Shown one piece after another: positions 42,273 through 50,999 of a DNA stretch of 64,000 bases. The stretch is from positions 248,001-312,000 of the forward strand of contig NZ_SRXO01000001.1 of assembly GCF_008360935.1 (NCBI RefSeq), written 5' to 3'. The stretch comes from Siccirubricoccus phaeus. Lineage in GTDB: Bacteria; Pseudomonadota; Alphaproteobacteria; Acetobacterales; Acetobacteraceae. A program made the position numbers and the translations under genes. Every line of letters begins with the position of its first letter. The stretch's first letter is position 1. The notes beneath the pieces are model-generated. The model did no database searches. It saw nothing but the letters and a program-made list of their open reading frames with translations, and was not told the DNA's origin.

Positions 42273-43289
42273 GGCCGGGCCTGCGGCGAGCTGTTCCGCA
42301 TATTCGATCGCCTCGATCAGGCTCGTCTCGCTGGCGATGCCCTTGCCGGCGATGTCGAAGGCCGTGCCGTGATCGACCGAGGTGCGGATCACCGGCAGCC
42401 CCAGCGTGATGTTCACGCCGGACAGCGCATCCCACTTGCCCGTCTCGGGATTCACCTGGAAGCCGAGCAGCTTCACCGGGATATGCCCCTGGTCGTGATA
42501 CATCGCCACCACCGCGTCGAACTGGCCGGCGCGCAGCTTGACGAAGACGGTGTCGCCCGGGACCGGACCCGTCACATGCAGGCCGTCCGCCACCGCCCGG
42601 GCGATGGTCGGCGCCACCACCTCGCTATCCTGCCGGCCGAACAGCCCGCCCTCGCCGGCATGCGGGTTCAGCGCCGCGACGGCGATATGCGGGCGGGCGA
42701 TGCCGAGGCGCTTCAGCGCCTCCTGCGTCAAATCCAGCACCAGGCGGATACGCTCCGGCGTCACCCGCTTCGGCACATCCTCCAGCGCCACATGCGTCGT
42801 CACATGGCTGACGCGCATATTGCCATGCGCCAGCATCATCACGCTGCCGCGGCGGCCGGTCAGCTCGGCCAGCATCTCGGTATGGCCGGCGTAATGGTAG
42901 CCGGCATCGTTCAGCGCCTCCTTGTTCAGCGGCGCCGTCACCAGCGCGGCGACACGGCCGGCCTCGGCCAGGCGCACCCCGCGCTCGATGGCCAGGTAGG
43001 CGAAGCGGCCGGCCTCGGGCGAGAGCCGGCCGATGGCGATGGGGGCGCGCTCCTCCCCGGCGGGCAGGAAGGCGAGGCCGGGCCAGTCGCCCTCCGCCGT
43101 CACCGCGGGCAGCGCGACCTCGGGCGCGAAACCGGCGCGGGCCGCTTCCAGCGCGCTGCCATGGCCGATGACCAGCAGCTTCAGCGCGCCGCTTTCCAGC
43201 CGCGGCGCCAGGGCGCGGCAGGCCTTGACGATGATCTCGGGGCCGATCCCGGCGGGGTCGCCCATGGTGATGGCCAGGTGGCGGGTCAT
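42270..43289 (-). CDS. pdxA2: PdxA2-type four-carbon acid phosphate dehydrogenase
   Basis: 339 residues, PdxA fold. Metal ligands His166, His210 and His265 and substrate His136 are all present (AGHTEML, THVALEDVP, LNPHAGEGGLFG, MYHDQGHIPVK). Next to a DUF1537 kinase with ATGA overlap, the known pairing that oxidises and decarboxylates D-threonate or D-erythronate 4-phosphate to dihydroxyacetone phosphate; so a catabolic PdxA2 is likelier than the vitamin B6 enzyme. If no other pdxA exists in the genome it could do both. Confidence 0.88.
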   Translation of the reverse strand: MTRHLAITMGDPAGIGPEIIVKACRALAPRLESGALKLLVIGHGSALEAARAGFAPEVALPAVTAEGDWPGLAFLPAGEERAPIAIGRLSPEAGRFAYLAIERGVRLAEAGRVAALVTAPLNKEALNDAGYHYAGHTEMLAELTGRRGSVMMLAHGNMRVSHVTTHVALEDVPKRVTPERIRLVLDLTQEALKRLGIARPHIAVAALNPHAGEGGLFGRQDSEVVAPTIARAVADGLHVTGPVPGDTVFVKLRAGQFDAVVAMYHDQGHIPVKLLGFQVNPETGKWDALSGVNITLGLPVIRTSVDHGTAFDIAGKGIASETSLIEAIEYAEQLAAGPA

Positions 43290-44467
43290 GCCTCGATGCT
43301 CCCGGGGAGGTTGGTGGCCAGCAGGTCGCGCCACAGCGCCGCCTCCCCGAAAGCGCCGGATTTGGCGACGACGTCAAGCCCGTCCCAGCGCCCGCCCTGC
43401 AGGCGGGAGCGGGGGACGCCCGGCTGCACCAGCCCATGCGCCAGCAGCCCGGCGGCGCCGAGGGCGGCGCAGACGGCCATGAGGGTTTCGCCGCCCGCCA
43501 CCAGCAGCGTGCCGGGGCGGGGCAGGGCGGGCAGCAGGGCGGCGAAGTCTGTGGCGATGCGGGCGGCGGCGGCGGCCCGGCTTGTGCCGGCGGGCAGTTC
43601 CAGGCTGACCAGCGCGGCGCCGCGTCCGGCCAATTGCGCGGCGATGCGCGGGGCGTCTGCGGCGGCGCGGATCGGCGCCCAGGCCGGGCCGCAGGCGGCA
43701 AGCTGCCGGGCGGTGGCGGGCTGGTCGGAGCCGAAAAGGCCGAGCACGGGGGCCTGAAGCCGGGTGCAGGGGGCGACCCGCGCCGCCCCCGCCAGGGCCC
43801 GGGCCAGCCCGCCGCTGCCGCACCACAGCACCGGGCCGGGGGCGGCGCGGCCCAGCGCCACGATGCGGTCCAGCTCCGCCTCGCTCTCGGCATCGAACCA
43901 GAGGAGGCCGGGGGGCAGCGGGGCGTCCAGCCGGCCGGGGAGGAGATCCAGCCCCTCCGCCGCCCAGCCCGGCATGGGGATCGGCGCCCAGCCGCCGTCC
44001 GGCGTGCCGGCGAAGACCTGGCCGCTCCGGGCGATGCGGCGCTGCGCCGGGAAGGCGGGGGCGACGATGGCATGGCGCCAGGCGCCGATCGCCCAGCAGG
44101 CAGCCAGCTCCGCCGCCACCTGGCCGCGCAGCAGGCTGTCCAGCTTGCGATAGGCGATATCGGCGCCGGCGAGGGACGGGGCCAGGGCGCGCATGGCGGC
44201 GATCGCCGCCTCGCGGGAGGCTTCCCTGGTGGCGGAGGAAAGGGCGAGGCTGCCCGCCGGCGCCGCCCCGTCCCAGCGCACCGGCACCGGGCCGCACAGG
44301 GCGGAAAGCTCCGCCGCGGTGTCCAGCGCGCCGGTCAGGTCGTCGGCCAGCAGGCGCAGGACGGGGCGGGGAAGGCCGATGGCCGGGGCCGCGCCCTCGA
44401 TCCCCGGCCCGGCCGGGGCGGATGGCCCGGCCGGCTGCCCGTTCCGCGGCGGCGCTGCGTTGGCCAA
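43286..44467 (-). CDS. four-carbon acid sugar kinase (DUF1537, OtnK/DtnK family)
   Basis: 393 residues with the assumed TTG start at 44467 (AGGGG six bases before). Conserved N-terminal LRLLADDLTGALDTAAEL and RKLDSLLRGQVAAEL; C-terminal ATP-site GTLLVAGGETLMAV and VVAKSGAFGE. Phosphorylates D-threonate/D-erythronate-type acids at O4 for the PdxA2 enzyme. No ATG is near the domain; the frame continues to 44608, where upstream residues come from repeat C-like DNA, so the start is uncertain. The usual upstream C2-dehydrogenase is absent here. Confidence 0.85.
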   Translation of the reverse strand: MANAAPPRNGQPAGPSAPAGPGIEGAAPAIGLPRPVLRLLADDLTGALDTAAELSALCGPVPVRWDGAAPAGSLALSSATREASREAAIAAMRALAPSLAGADIAYRKLDSLLRGQVAAELAACWAIGAWRHAIVAPAFPAQRRIARSGQVFAGTPDGGWAPIPMPGWAAEGLDLLPGRLDAPLPPGLLWFDAESEAELDRIVALGRAAPGPVLWCGSGGLARALAGAARVAPCTRLQAPVLGLFGSDQPATARQLAACGPAWAPIRAAADAPRIAAQLAGRGAALVSLELPAGTSRAAAAARIATDFAALLPALPRPGTLLVAGGETLMAVCAALGAAGLLAHGLVQPGVPRSRLQGGRWDGLDVVAKSGAFGEAALWRDLLATNLPGSIEA

Positions 44468-44609
44468 AGGCTGCCCCTGGCTCGGCGTGCATCCTCGGAT
44501 GGCAGCCGGCGCCGCCCGGCCTGCGAGGGTTGCCAGTTGGCGGCCCGCAGCTTGGACCCGCTGGTCCGGAACTTCCATCCGGGGTCCGGGGACCGCGCCA
44601 ATCCCCATC

Positions 44610-46547
44610 CTACCGCGCCGTCACCAGCAGCCCCAGCCGCTGCTGCACCGCCGCCGGCCCCTGGGCCGTGATCGCCTGCATCTCCGTCAGCGGCACCGGG
44701 CCCGGCGGCCGCAGCACCAGCTCCACCTCCTGCGCCTGGCCGCGCAGGAAGCGCTGCGCCGCCTCGAGCGACGGGGCCAGGGCGCCGCGCCCCTCCGGCC
44801 CCAGCGCCTGCGCCGCCATATTGGCGTATTGCTCCCGCAGCCTGGCCTCGGGCACGCGCTGGCGCCGCGCCTGGTCGGCCAGCAGCCTGGCGTAGAGGGA
44901 CTGGTCCAGATAGCTCAGCCGCGCCCCGAGCAGGCGCAGGCGCTCGGCATTCTCCGCCATCCGCGCCGGATCCGGGTTCACCCCGTCCATCTGCACGGAA
45001 AGCCCGAGCCCGCCGATTCCCCGCGCCGCGATGGTGAAGGAGGTGAGGTCCAGCCGCTCCGCCGCCGGCTCCAGCCGCGCCTCCAGGACGATCTCGCCCT
45101 GGATCTCGGTGGCGCCGAAGCGGCGCATCCAGGGGGTCATGGCGGGGATCTCGCCCAGGGTGATGTCCCGCAGCGCCAGCCGCCCCGCCTGCACCCCGGC
45201 ATCCGGCGCATCGGCCGAAAGCCGGAAGCTGCCGAGGCCGCCCAGGCGCTGCCCGCCAAGGGAGACGGCGAGGTCGTCCAGCTCCATCGCCACCGCATTG
45301 GCCGGCGTCGGCGGCGGGCGGCGGTCGATCGCCGCCTGCAGGATGGCCGGCAGGTCATAGCCGTCCAGCGCCAGCCGGCCGAGCCGCACCCGGTCCACCA
45401 CCCCGGCGGTGGGGGTCAGCACGTCGAGGCCGGCAAGGCTGAACCGGCCGGGCCGGCCTTCTGCCCAGCCCTCCAGCCGCAGCTCCTCCAGCGAGACCGG
45501 GATTTCCCCCTGCACCGCCAGCGCTTCGAGCACCAGCCGGTCGAGGCCGAGATCGCCCGGGGCGAGGCTGACGCCCGGGGCCGGGCGGCGCAGCCGGAAG
45601 CCTTCCAGGGTCAGCCGGCCGAGCATGGCCGGCGGGCTGCCGGCCAGGGTGAGGCCGGTGGCGACCAGCCGGCCGACCCGGTCCTCTGCCACCCCTTCCA
45701 GCAGCATCTCCTCCACCTCGACGCGGGCATCGCCGCGGCTGAGGGTGACGCCGGCGAGGCGGGTGGGGCCGCCGGCCTCGGCCGGGGGGATGGCCTCGCG
45801 GTAGGTCAGGCTGACCTCCGCCCCGAGCATGGCGTGCAGCCGGCGCACGGCATCCGGCGCATCCGCCGGCAGGGGGGCGGCCGCCCGGGGCGCGGGGGGC
45901 TGGGACGCGTCGGGCTGGCGCTTGCCCGTCTGCGGGCCGCCCGGTGCGGTGCCGCCCGCCTGGGGGGCAGGGGGCTGGGACGCGTCGGGCCGAGGCTTGC
46001 CTGTCTGCGGCCCGCCCGGTGCGGCGCCGCCGGCCTGGGGGACAGGGGGCTGGGACGCGTCGGGCTGGGGCTTGCCCGTCTGCGGGCCGCCCGGTGTGGC
46101 GCCGCCGGCCTGGGGGGCAGGGGGCTGGGACGGGTCGGGCTGGGGCTTGCCCGTCTGCGGCACGCCCGGTGCGGCGCCGCCGGCCTGGGGCGCAGGGGGC
46201 TGGGACGCGTCGGGCTGGAGCTTGCCTGCCTCTGGCCCGCCCGGTGCGGTGCCGCCCGCCTGGGGCGCCGGGGCGCTGCCCGGCGGCGGAGCGGCGAATT
46301 TATCCGGAACGATGGCCGGCGGCGCCGGGGTAGCCGGCGGCGCGCCGGAGAATTTGTCGGGAAGCGGCGCCGGGGCCGGCGCGCTCGGGGCGGGCTTGCC
46401 GCTGCCCGGCGGGGCGGCGGGCGGCCCGACGAGCGGCGATTTGCCCTGCGCCAAAGCGAGGCCGGCGCCCAGGCCGGCCGCGACCAGCCCCGCCGCGGCC
46501 ACGCCCATCGCCCTACGGGTTACGTCCCGGGTCACGCCTCGCCGCAT
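44610..46547 (-). CDS. secreted protein with five 25-residue repeats, unknown
   Basis: 645 residues. Basic start and hydrophobic helix (about residues 14-35, ending ALAQ) look like a signal peptide or anchor; then Pro-rich sequence; then five near-identical units PQAGGxAPGGPQTGKxQPD + ASQPPA (25 residues each, about residues 95-219); then a roughly 420-residue domain with strand-like Leu/Glu repeats (LEEMLLEG-like, LTLEGFRLRR, LALDGYDLPA) and helical C-terminus. I do not recognise it. Start at 46547 has GGAGG upstream; 46559 is an alternative. Divergent from the VWA gene. Confidence 0.75.
   Translation of the reverse strand: MRRGVTRDVTRRAMGVAAAGLVAAGLGAGLALAQGKSPLVGPPAAPPGSGKPAPSAPAPAPLPDKFSGAPPATPAPPAIVPDKFAAPPPGSAPAPQAGGTAPGGPEAGKLQPDASQPPAPQAGGAAPGVPQTGKPQPDPSQPPAPQAGGATPGGPQTGKPQPDASQPPVPQAGGAAPGGPQTGKPRPDASQPPAPQAGGTAPGGPQTGKRQPDASQPPAPRAAAPLPADAPDAVRRLHAMLGAEVSLTYREAIPPAEAGGPTRLAGVTLSRGDARVEVEEMLLEGVAEDRVGRLVATGLTLAGSPPAMLGRLTLEGFRLRRPAPGVSLAPGDLGLDRLVLEALAVQGEIPVSLEELRLEGWAEGRPGRFSLAGLDVLTPTAGVVDRVRLGRLALDGYDLPAILQAAIDRRPPPTPANAVAMELDDLAVSLGGQRLGGLGSFRLSADAPDAGVQAGRLALRDITLGEIPAMTPWMRRFGATEIQGEIVLEARLEPAAERLDLTSFTIAARGIGGLGLSVQMDGVNPDPARMAENAERLRLLGARLSYLDQSLYARLLADQARRQRVPEARLREQYANMAAQALGPEGRGALAPSLEAAQRFLRGQAQEVELVLRPPGPVPLTEMQAITAQGPAAVQQRLGLLVTAR
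45891..46265. repeat. 75-bp coding minisatellite, five units
   Basis: Five head-to-tail 75-bp units encode 25 residues each (PQAGG...ASQPPA). Units differ at a few positions (T/A, P/R/L), so the array is neither brand new nor strongly decayed. Length change in multiples of 25 residues would keep the frame. Confidence 0.92.
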
Positions 46548-46737
46548 GCCATCCTCCATGAGCCGGGCATCCTATCAACGAAAGGCGGCGGCCGCAGGCC
46601 CTCGATCCGCCCCGCGGCCGATCGCCGCGACGCCGGCCACGATCCGGCCGTGCCGGGCCACGCCGCGCGGTCGGCCGCGCCGAGGCCGCGCCGAGTTTGC
46701 TCTGGCGTGGCGGCGGGCGCTTGCCCATCTTGCGGCC

Positions 46738-47448
46738 ATGAGCAACCTGCCCGACCGGCCCGGCCGCTCCGCCGCCGTCGCCGCCTTCCTGCAGCAGGTG
46801 GAACGGCTGCCGCAGGTCAAGCCTGCCAGCGGCCGGCGGGGGCGGCTGATCTTCGCCATCGACGCCACCGCCTCCCGCCAACCGAGCTGGGACCGCGCCT
46901 GCCAGCTCCAGGGGGAGATGTTCCAGGCGACGCGGGAGCTGGGCGGGCTGGAGGTGCAGCTCGCCTATTACCGCGGCTACCAGGAATTCGCCGCGACCCC
47001 CTTCCTCACCGATGCCGCGGAGCTGACGCGGCGGATGGCCGGGGTGCAATGCCTGGGCGGGCAGACCCAGATCCAGCGCGTGCTGGCGCATGCGCTGGCG
47101 GAGACGGGCAAGGCGCGGGTGAACGCCCTGGTTTTCGTCGGCGATGCGGTGGAGGAGCCGGTGGACCCGCTCTGCCACGCCGCCGGCCGGCTGGGGCTGA
47201 GCGGCACGCCGGTATTCTGCTTCCATGAGGGCGGGGATGCCCGGGCGGGGCAGGCGCTGCGGCAGATCGCCAAGGTCTCGGGCGGCGCCTATGCGGTGTT
47301 CGATGCCGGCAGCGCGGAGGCGCTGCGGGCGCTGCTCAGGGCCGTCGCGGTCTATGCCGCGGGCGGGCGGGCAGCGCTGGCGCGGCTGCCGGGGGGCGCG
47401 GCCTCCGGCATCGCGGGGCAGTTGCCGGCGCCGAAGGGCCAGGGGTAG
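46738..47448 (+). CDS. VWA-domain-like protein
   Basis: 236 residues. LIFAIDATASRQPSWD carries a MIDAS-like D-x-T-x-S (Asp42, Thr44, Ser46), with later Thr/Asp candidates in GGQTQIQRV and FVGDAVEEP. Ends in a hydrophobic helix-like stretch. Paired 5 bases upstream of a membrane DnaJ-domain protein; the two probably form a membrane-associated module of unknown role. ATG 46738. Confidence 0.8.
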   Translation: MSNLPDRPGRSAAVAAFLQQVERLPQVKPASGRRGRLIFAIDATASRQPSWDRACQLQGEMFQATRELGGLEVQLAYYRGYQEFAATPFLTDAAELTRRMAGVQCLGGQTQIQRVLAHALAETGKARVNALVFVGDAVEEPVDPLCHAAGRLGLSGTPVFCFHEGGDARAGQALRQIAKVSGGAYAVFDAGSAEALRALLRAVAVYAAGGRAALARLPGGAASGIAGQLPAPKGQG

Positions 47449-47453
47449 GGCGG

Positions 47454-48146
47454 ATGCTCTGGCTGGCCCTCGGGGCGGCGACGCTGCTGGTGCTGCTGCT
47501 GCTGGCGCAGGGCCTTGCCCGGGCGCGGGTGGAGACCATCCGGAACGTCGCGCTCGGGGCGGCGGCAGCGCTGGCGCTTGGCCTGGTGGTGCTGGTGCTG
47601 CTCAGCGGGCGGGCGACGAGCGTGCTCTGGAGCCTGCTGATGTTCGCCCCGGTGCTGTGGCCGCGGCTGCGCGGCTGGTGGGCGAATTGGCGCTTCCGCC
47701 AGCGCCCCGGCGCGGGGGAGGGCGAAAGCCGGGTGGAGACCGCGACGCTGGTGATGCGGGTGATGCTGGCGAGCGGGGAGATGAGCGGCCGGGTGGTCCG
47801 CGGGCCGCAGAAGGGGCGGGAGCTGGCGGAGCTGGGCCTGGCGGAGCTGCTGGCGCTGCTGGCCGATTGCCGTGCGGCGGATCCGGAAAGCGTGCCGCTG
47901 CTGGAGGCCTGGCTGGACCGGGTGGCGCCGGCGTGGCGGGAGGCGGAGGCCGGCGCGCCGCCGCCCCTGGGCGGGAAGATGACGCGGGCGGAGGCGCTGG
48001 AGGTGCTGGGGCTGGCGGAGGGCGCGGGCGAGGCGGAGATCCGCGCGGCGCACCGGCGGCTGATGCGCGGGGCGCATCCGGACCAGGGCGGCAGCGACTG
48101 GCTGGCCGCGCGAATCAACCAGGCGCGGGACGTGCTGCTGGGGTAG
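47454..48146 (+). CDS. membrane-anchored DnaJ-domain protein
   Basis: 230 residues. Two to three N-terminal membrane segments (about 1-20, 31-70), a middle region resembling the linker of TIM14-like/DjlA proteins, and a C-terminal J domain with the HPD motif at 208-210 (GAHPDQGGSDW) followed by ARINQARDVLLG. A J domain at the C-terminus suggests it recruits DnaK to the membrane. Follows the VWA gene by 5 bases. Confidence 0.87.
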   Translation: MLWLALGAATLLVLLLLAQGLARARVETIRNVALGAAAALALGLVVLVLLSGRATSVLWSLLMFAPVLWPRLRGWWANWRFRQRPGAGEGESRVETATLVMRVMLASGEMSGRVVRGPQKGRELAELGLAELLALLADCRAADPESVPLLEAWLDRVAPAWREAEAGAPPPLGGKMTRAEALEVLGLAEGAGEAEIRAAHRRLMRGAHPDQGGSDWLAARINQARDVLLG

Positions 48147-48204
48147 GGGAAGATCGGCGGCTTTGCCCGTTGCACGCAATGCCTCCAACCGCCGGGAAGA
48201 TACT

Positions 48205-48347
48205 CCCCCCGACCCTGGTCTGAGTTCCGACACGATGGTTGAACCTGCCGACTCACACCGGGGTCCGGGGGGTGGTCCACCCCCCGGCGGGGGTGCAGGG
48301 GGCAGCGCCCCCTGCCGGGGGCTTACGGGGGGCGAAACCCCCGATCG
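48205..48347. repeat. family C repeat, complete copy
   Basis: CCTGGTCTGAGTTCCGACAC, TGAACCTGCCGACTCACACC, GGGGTCCGGGGGGTGGTCC paired with GGACCACCCC-type arm, then GGGGGCAGCGCCCCCTGCC and GGGGGGCGAAACCCCC. Several nested hairpins. Lies between the convergent DnaJ and MmgE/PrpD genes. Confidence 0.8.
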
Positions 48348-48350
48348 CTT

Positions 48351-49688
48351 TCAGCCCAGCAACGCCATCAGCGTCCCGACCCCCGGCGCCGCTTCCAGCG
48401 CGCGGATCGCCGCGATCTGCGCCGGCGCCCGCTCGGCGAAGCCGCCGAGGGCGGCGTTGTCCAGGTATTTCGCGTCCAGCGCCGCCTCGCTCAGCGGGTT
48501 GGCCTCGCTGCCGCGCGGGTCGGTCACCAGCGTCTCCGCCAGGGTGCCGTCGGCGTAGCGCACCGTCACCCGCGCGGCGCCGCGGGGCAGCTCGGCATCC
48601 AGCTTCGCCGTCACCTTGCCGCGGAATTCGGCCAGCACCGGGTCGTCCACCGCCGGCTGCTCGAATTCCGGCACGCCGGCGCGGCCCCGCACCAGGCCGA
48701 GCGCCGCGGCGTGGTGGATGCTGACCCGGGCATCGCGGTTGTTGCGCACCACCCGGTCGCCACGCGCCAGCAGCAGCGCATCGCCCGCCACTTCCACCGC
48801 CTCGATCGCCTCGGGCGGCGCCGGGCGCGCCTCGCGCAGCGCCAGGCAGGCATCGACCACCGCGTGGAAGACGATGCCGGCGGGGTAGGGCTTGTAGGTG
48901 GTGCGGGCGATCTCCCAGCTTTCGCCGAGGCCCTCGGTGATGGAGGCCATGTCCGGCGCGTCGCCCATGGCGCGGGCCCAGCCGAGCGGGCCCTCGATGG
49001 CGGCCGGCGCCGCCTCGTACCCCGCCTCCGCCAGCAGGGCGGCGAAGAGGCCGAGCCGCGCCGCATTGCCCACCGAGACGTTCTTCGCCGCGCTCGGCAG
49101 GTTCTCCACATTGCCGGCCGATTGGCTGGAGGCGATGCCGAGGGCGTGCCAGCACTGGGTGGCGGAAAGCCCCAGCAGCTTCGCCGCTGCCGCCGCCGCG
49201 CCGAAGGCGCCGCAGGTGGAGGTGATGTGCCAGCCCCGCGCGTAATGCCCGGGCGAGACGGCGTTGCCGATGCGGCATTCCACCTCGCCGCCCAGCAGGA
49301 AGGCGTGCAGTACCTGGGCGCCGGAAAGGCCGCGCTGCTCGGCCAGCGCCAGGCAGACCGGGGCGACCGGCGCGGCGGGGTGGATGACGGTGTTCAGATG
49401 GGTGTCGTCATAGTCCAGCAGATTGCCGGCGATGGCGTTGACGAAGGCGGCGCCCATCGCATCCAGCTTCACTCCCTGGCCATAGACCGTGGCGGCCGGC
49501 CGGGCGGAGAGGCCGCGCATGACGCCGAGGGCGGTGAGCACCGCCGGGTCCTTGGCCACGCCCAGGGCGCAGCCGACATGGTTGAGGATGGAGCGCACCC
49601 CCTCCTGCCGCAGGGCGGGGGGGATGGCGGCCCAGTCCGAGCCGGCGATGAAGCGGCCGAGCAATTCCCCGGCATAAGGCTGAGCCAT
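48351..49688 (-). CDS. MmgE/PrpD-family protein
   Basis: 445 residues, the 2-methylcitrate dehydratase-like fold. Blocks: GNLLDYDDTHLNTVIHPAAPV (active-site Asp/His region), GGEVECRIGNAVSPGHYARGWHITST, KPYPAGIVFHAVVDACL. Members act as dehydratases or isomerases on carboxylic acids; cis-aconitate and methylcitrate are known examples. Here it neighbours a Bug binding protein (same strand, downstream of it by order) and no prp genes, so another carboxylate is likely. ATG 49688. Confidence 0.88.
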   Translation of the reverse strand: MAQPYAGELLGRFIAGSDWAAIPPALRQEGVRSILNHVGCALGVAKDPAVLTALGVMRGLSARPAATVYGQGVKLDAMGAAFVNAIAGNLLDYDDTHLNTVIHPAAPVAPVCLALAEQRGLSGAQVLHAFLLGGEVECRIGNAVSPGHYARGWHITSTCGAFGAAAAAAKLLGLSATQCWHALGIASSQSAGNVENLPSAAKNVSVGNAARLGLFAALLAEAGYEAAPAAIEGPLGWARAMGDAPDMASITEGLGESWEIARTTYKPYPAGIVFHAVVDACLALREARPAPPEAIEAVEVAGDALLLARGDRVVRNNRDARVSIHHAAALGLVRGRAGVPEFEQPAVDDPVLAEFRGKVTAKLDAELPRGAARVTVRYADGTLAETLVTDPRGSEANPLSEAALDAKYLDNAALGGFAERAPAQIAAIRALEAAPGVGTLMALLG

Positions 49689-49835
49689 GCGAATCCTTCC
49701 CCTTGTCCCGGGGCCGCTGATGCCCCGCGCCATTGCTGTTCGGCCGGTTGCGTCCCGGCCGCCTGTCCGGCCGGCCGTGTCCCGCCGCCTGCGGGCCCGG
49801 GGGGCGGGCGGTCCCGCCGGTCCCGCCGCGGGAGA

Positions 49836-50804
49836 CTACTGCGCCTTGACGATCAGGCCATCCTTTGCCGCCTGGGCCCAGCGGGCATCCTCGGCGCGCA
49901 GCAGGGCGGCGAAGTCGGCGGCGCCGAGCGGGGCGAGATCGGCGCCGGTGGCGGCGAGCTTCGCGCGGATGGCCGGGTCCCGCAGCACGGCGGCCACCGC
50001 GTCCTGCATGCGGGTGACGATGGCGGGGGCGATGCCGGCCGGCGCCAGCATGCCGTACCAGCCGGCGAATTCGTAGCCGGCGATGCCGGCCTCGGCCAGG
50101 GTCGGCACTTCCGGCAGCATGGCGCTGCGCGTCGCGGTGGTGACGCCGAGCGCCCGGATGCGCCCGGCCTGGAGATGCGGCAGGGCGGCGACGGTGCTGT
50201 TCCAGCTCGTCGGCAGATGGCCGGCGATCAGGTCGTTCATCATCGGCCCGGCGCCGCGATAGGCGATTTCCACCATCTCGATGGCCGCCAGCCGGCAGAA
50301 CAAATTGCCGGCATAGGAGATGGCGGCGTCGGTGGTGCCGAAGCCGATGCTGCGCGGCTGCGCCCTGGCGGCCGCCACCAGCTCCCCGGCGGTCTTCCAG
50401 GGCGTGCCGCCATGCACCGCCAGCAGCATGGGGAAGCGGGAGAGGAGGGTGACGGGGGTGAAGTCGCGGTCCGTCCGGTAGGGCAGGGAGGGCATCACAT
50501 AGGGGTTCAGGCTGTGGCTGCCGGTATCGACCAGGAAGACCTGGCCGTCCGGCTCCGACCGCGCCACGGCTTCCGAGCCGATGGAGCCATTGGCGCCGGC
50601 GCGGTTCTCCACCAGCACGGGCTGGCCGAGGAGGGGGCGGAGGCCCTCGGCCAGGGCGCGGGTGAAGACATCCGTGCCGCCGCCGGCGGCGTAGGGGACG
50701 AGGAGGCGGACCGGGCGCTGCGGCCAGGAGGGCTGCGCCTGGGATTGCGCGAGCGCCGGGGTCGCAAGGCTGGCGAGCAGCAGGGTACGGCGGGCGAGGG
50801 GCAT
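49836..50804 (-). CDS. Bug-family binding protein (tripartite tricarboxylate type)
   Basis: 322 residues. Signal peptide MPLARRTLLLASLATPALAQ; RPVRLLVPYAAGGGTDVFTRAL and VLVENRAGANGSIGSEAVARSEPDG are the Bug signatures, with IAYRGAGPMMNDLIAGH. Binds a carboxylate or similar ligand in the periplasm. No TctA/TctB membrane genes are present. ATG 50804. Immediately upstream on the same strand of the MmgE/PrpD gene (147-base gap). Confidence 0.92.
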   Translation of the reverse strand: MPLARRTLLLASLATPALAQSQAQPSWPQRPVRLLVPYAAGGGTDVFTRALAEGLRPLLGQPVLVENRAGANGSIGSEAVARSEPDGQVFLVDTGSHSLNPYVMPSLPYRTDRDFTPVTLLSRFPMLLAVHGGTPWKTAGELVAAARAQPRSIGFGTTDAAISYAGNLFCRLAAIEMVEIAYRGAGPMMNDLIAGHLPTSWNSTVAALPHLQAGRIRALGVTTATRSAMLPEVPTLAEAGIAGYEFAGWYGMLAPAGIAPAIVTRMQDAVAAVLRDPAIRAKLAATGADLAPLGAADFAALLRAEDARWAQAAKDGLIVKAQ

Positions 50805-50876
50805 GGGGCGTTTCCGGTTGGGCTTGGCGCGATCATCCGGGATCGGCGCCCCGTGTAAAGGCGGCCGCGGCGAACT

Positions 50877-50971
50877 CAGGGCGGGGTCCGGGGGAAGCCT
50901 TCCCCCCCGGCGGGGTGCAGGGGGCAGAGCCCCCTGCCGGGGGTTCCGGGGGGAAAGCCCCCGTTTGCGGC
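50877..50971. repeat. family C repeat, short copy
   Basis: GGGCGGGGTCCGGGGGAAGC, CCCCCCGGCGGGGTGCAGGG, GGCAGAGCCCCCTGCC and GGGGGGAAAGCCCCC hairpins. Fills the divergent gap between the Bug gene (minus) and the SDR gene (plus). Confidence 0.8.
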
Positions 50972-50999
50972 CCGGGTGGTCCAGGCTAGCCTGCGCGCC

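Noticed and set aside
45891-46265. CRISPR-like regular repeats
   Set aside because: 75-bp units have no spacers and stay in frame within a protein-coding gene.
45829-47448. Long plus-strand open frame covering the VWA gene and extending 900 bases upstream
   Set aside because: The upstream part is the antisense of the repeat-containing secreted protein; only the portion from 46738 has VWA-like sequence.
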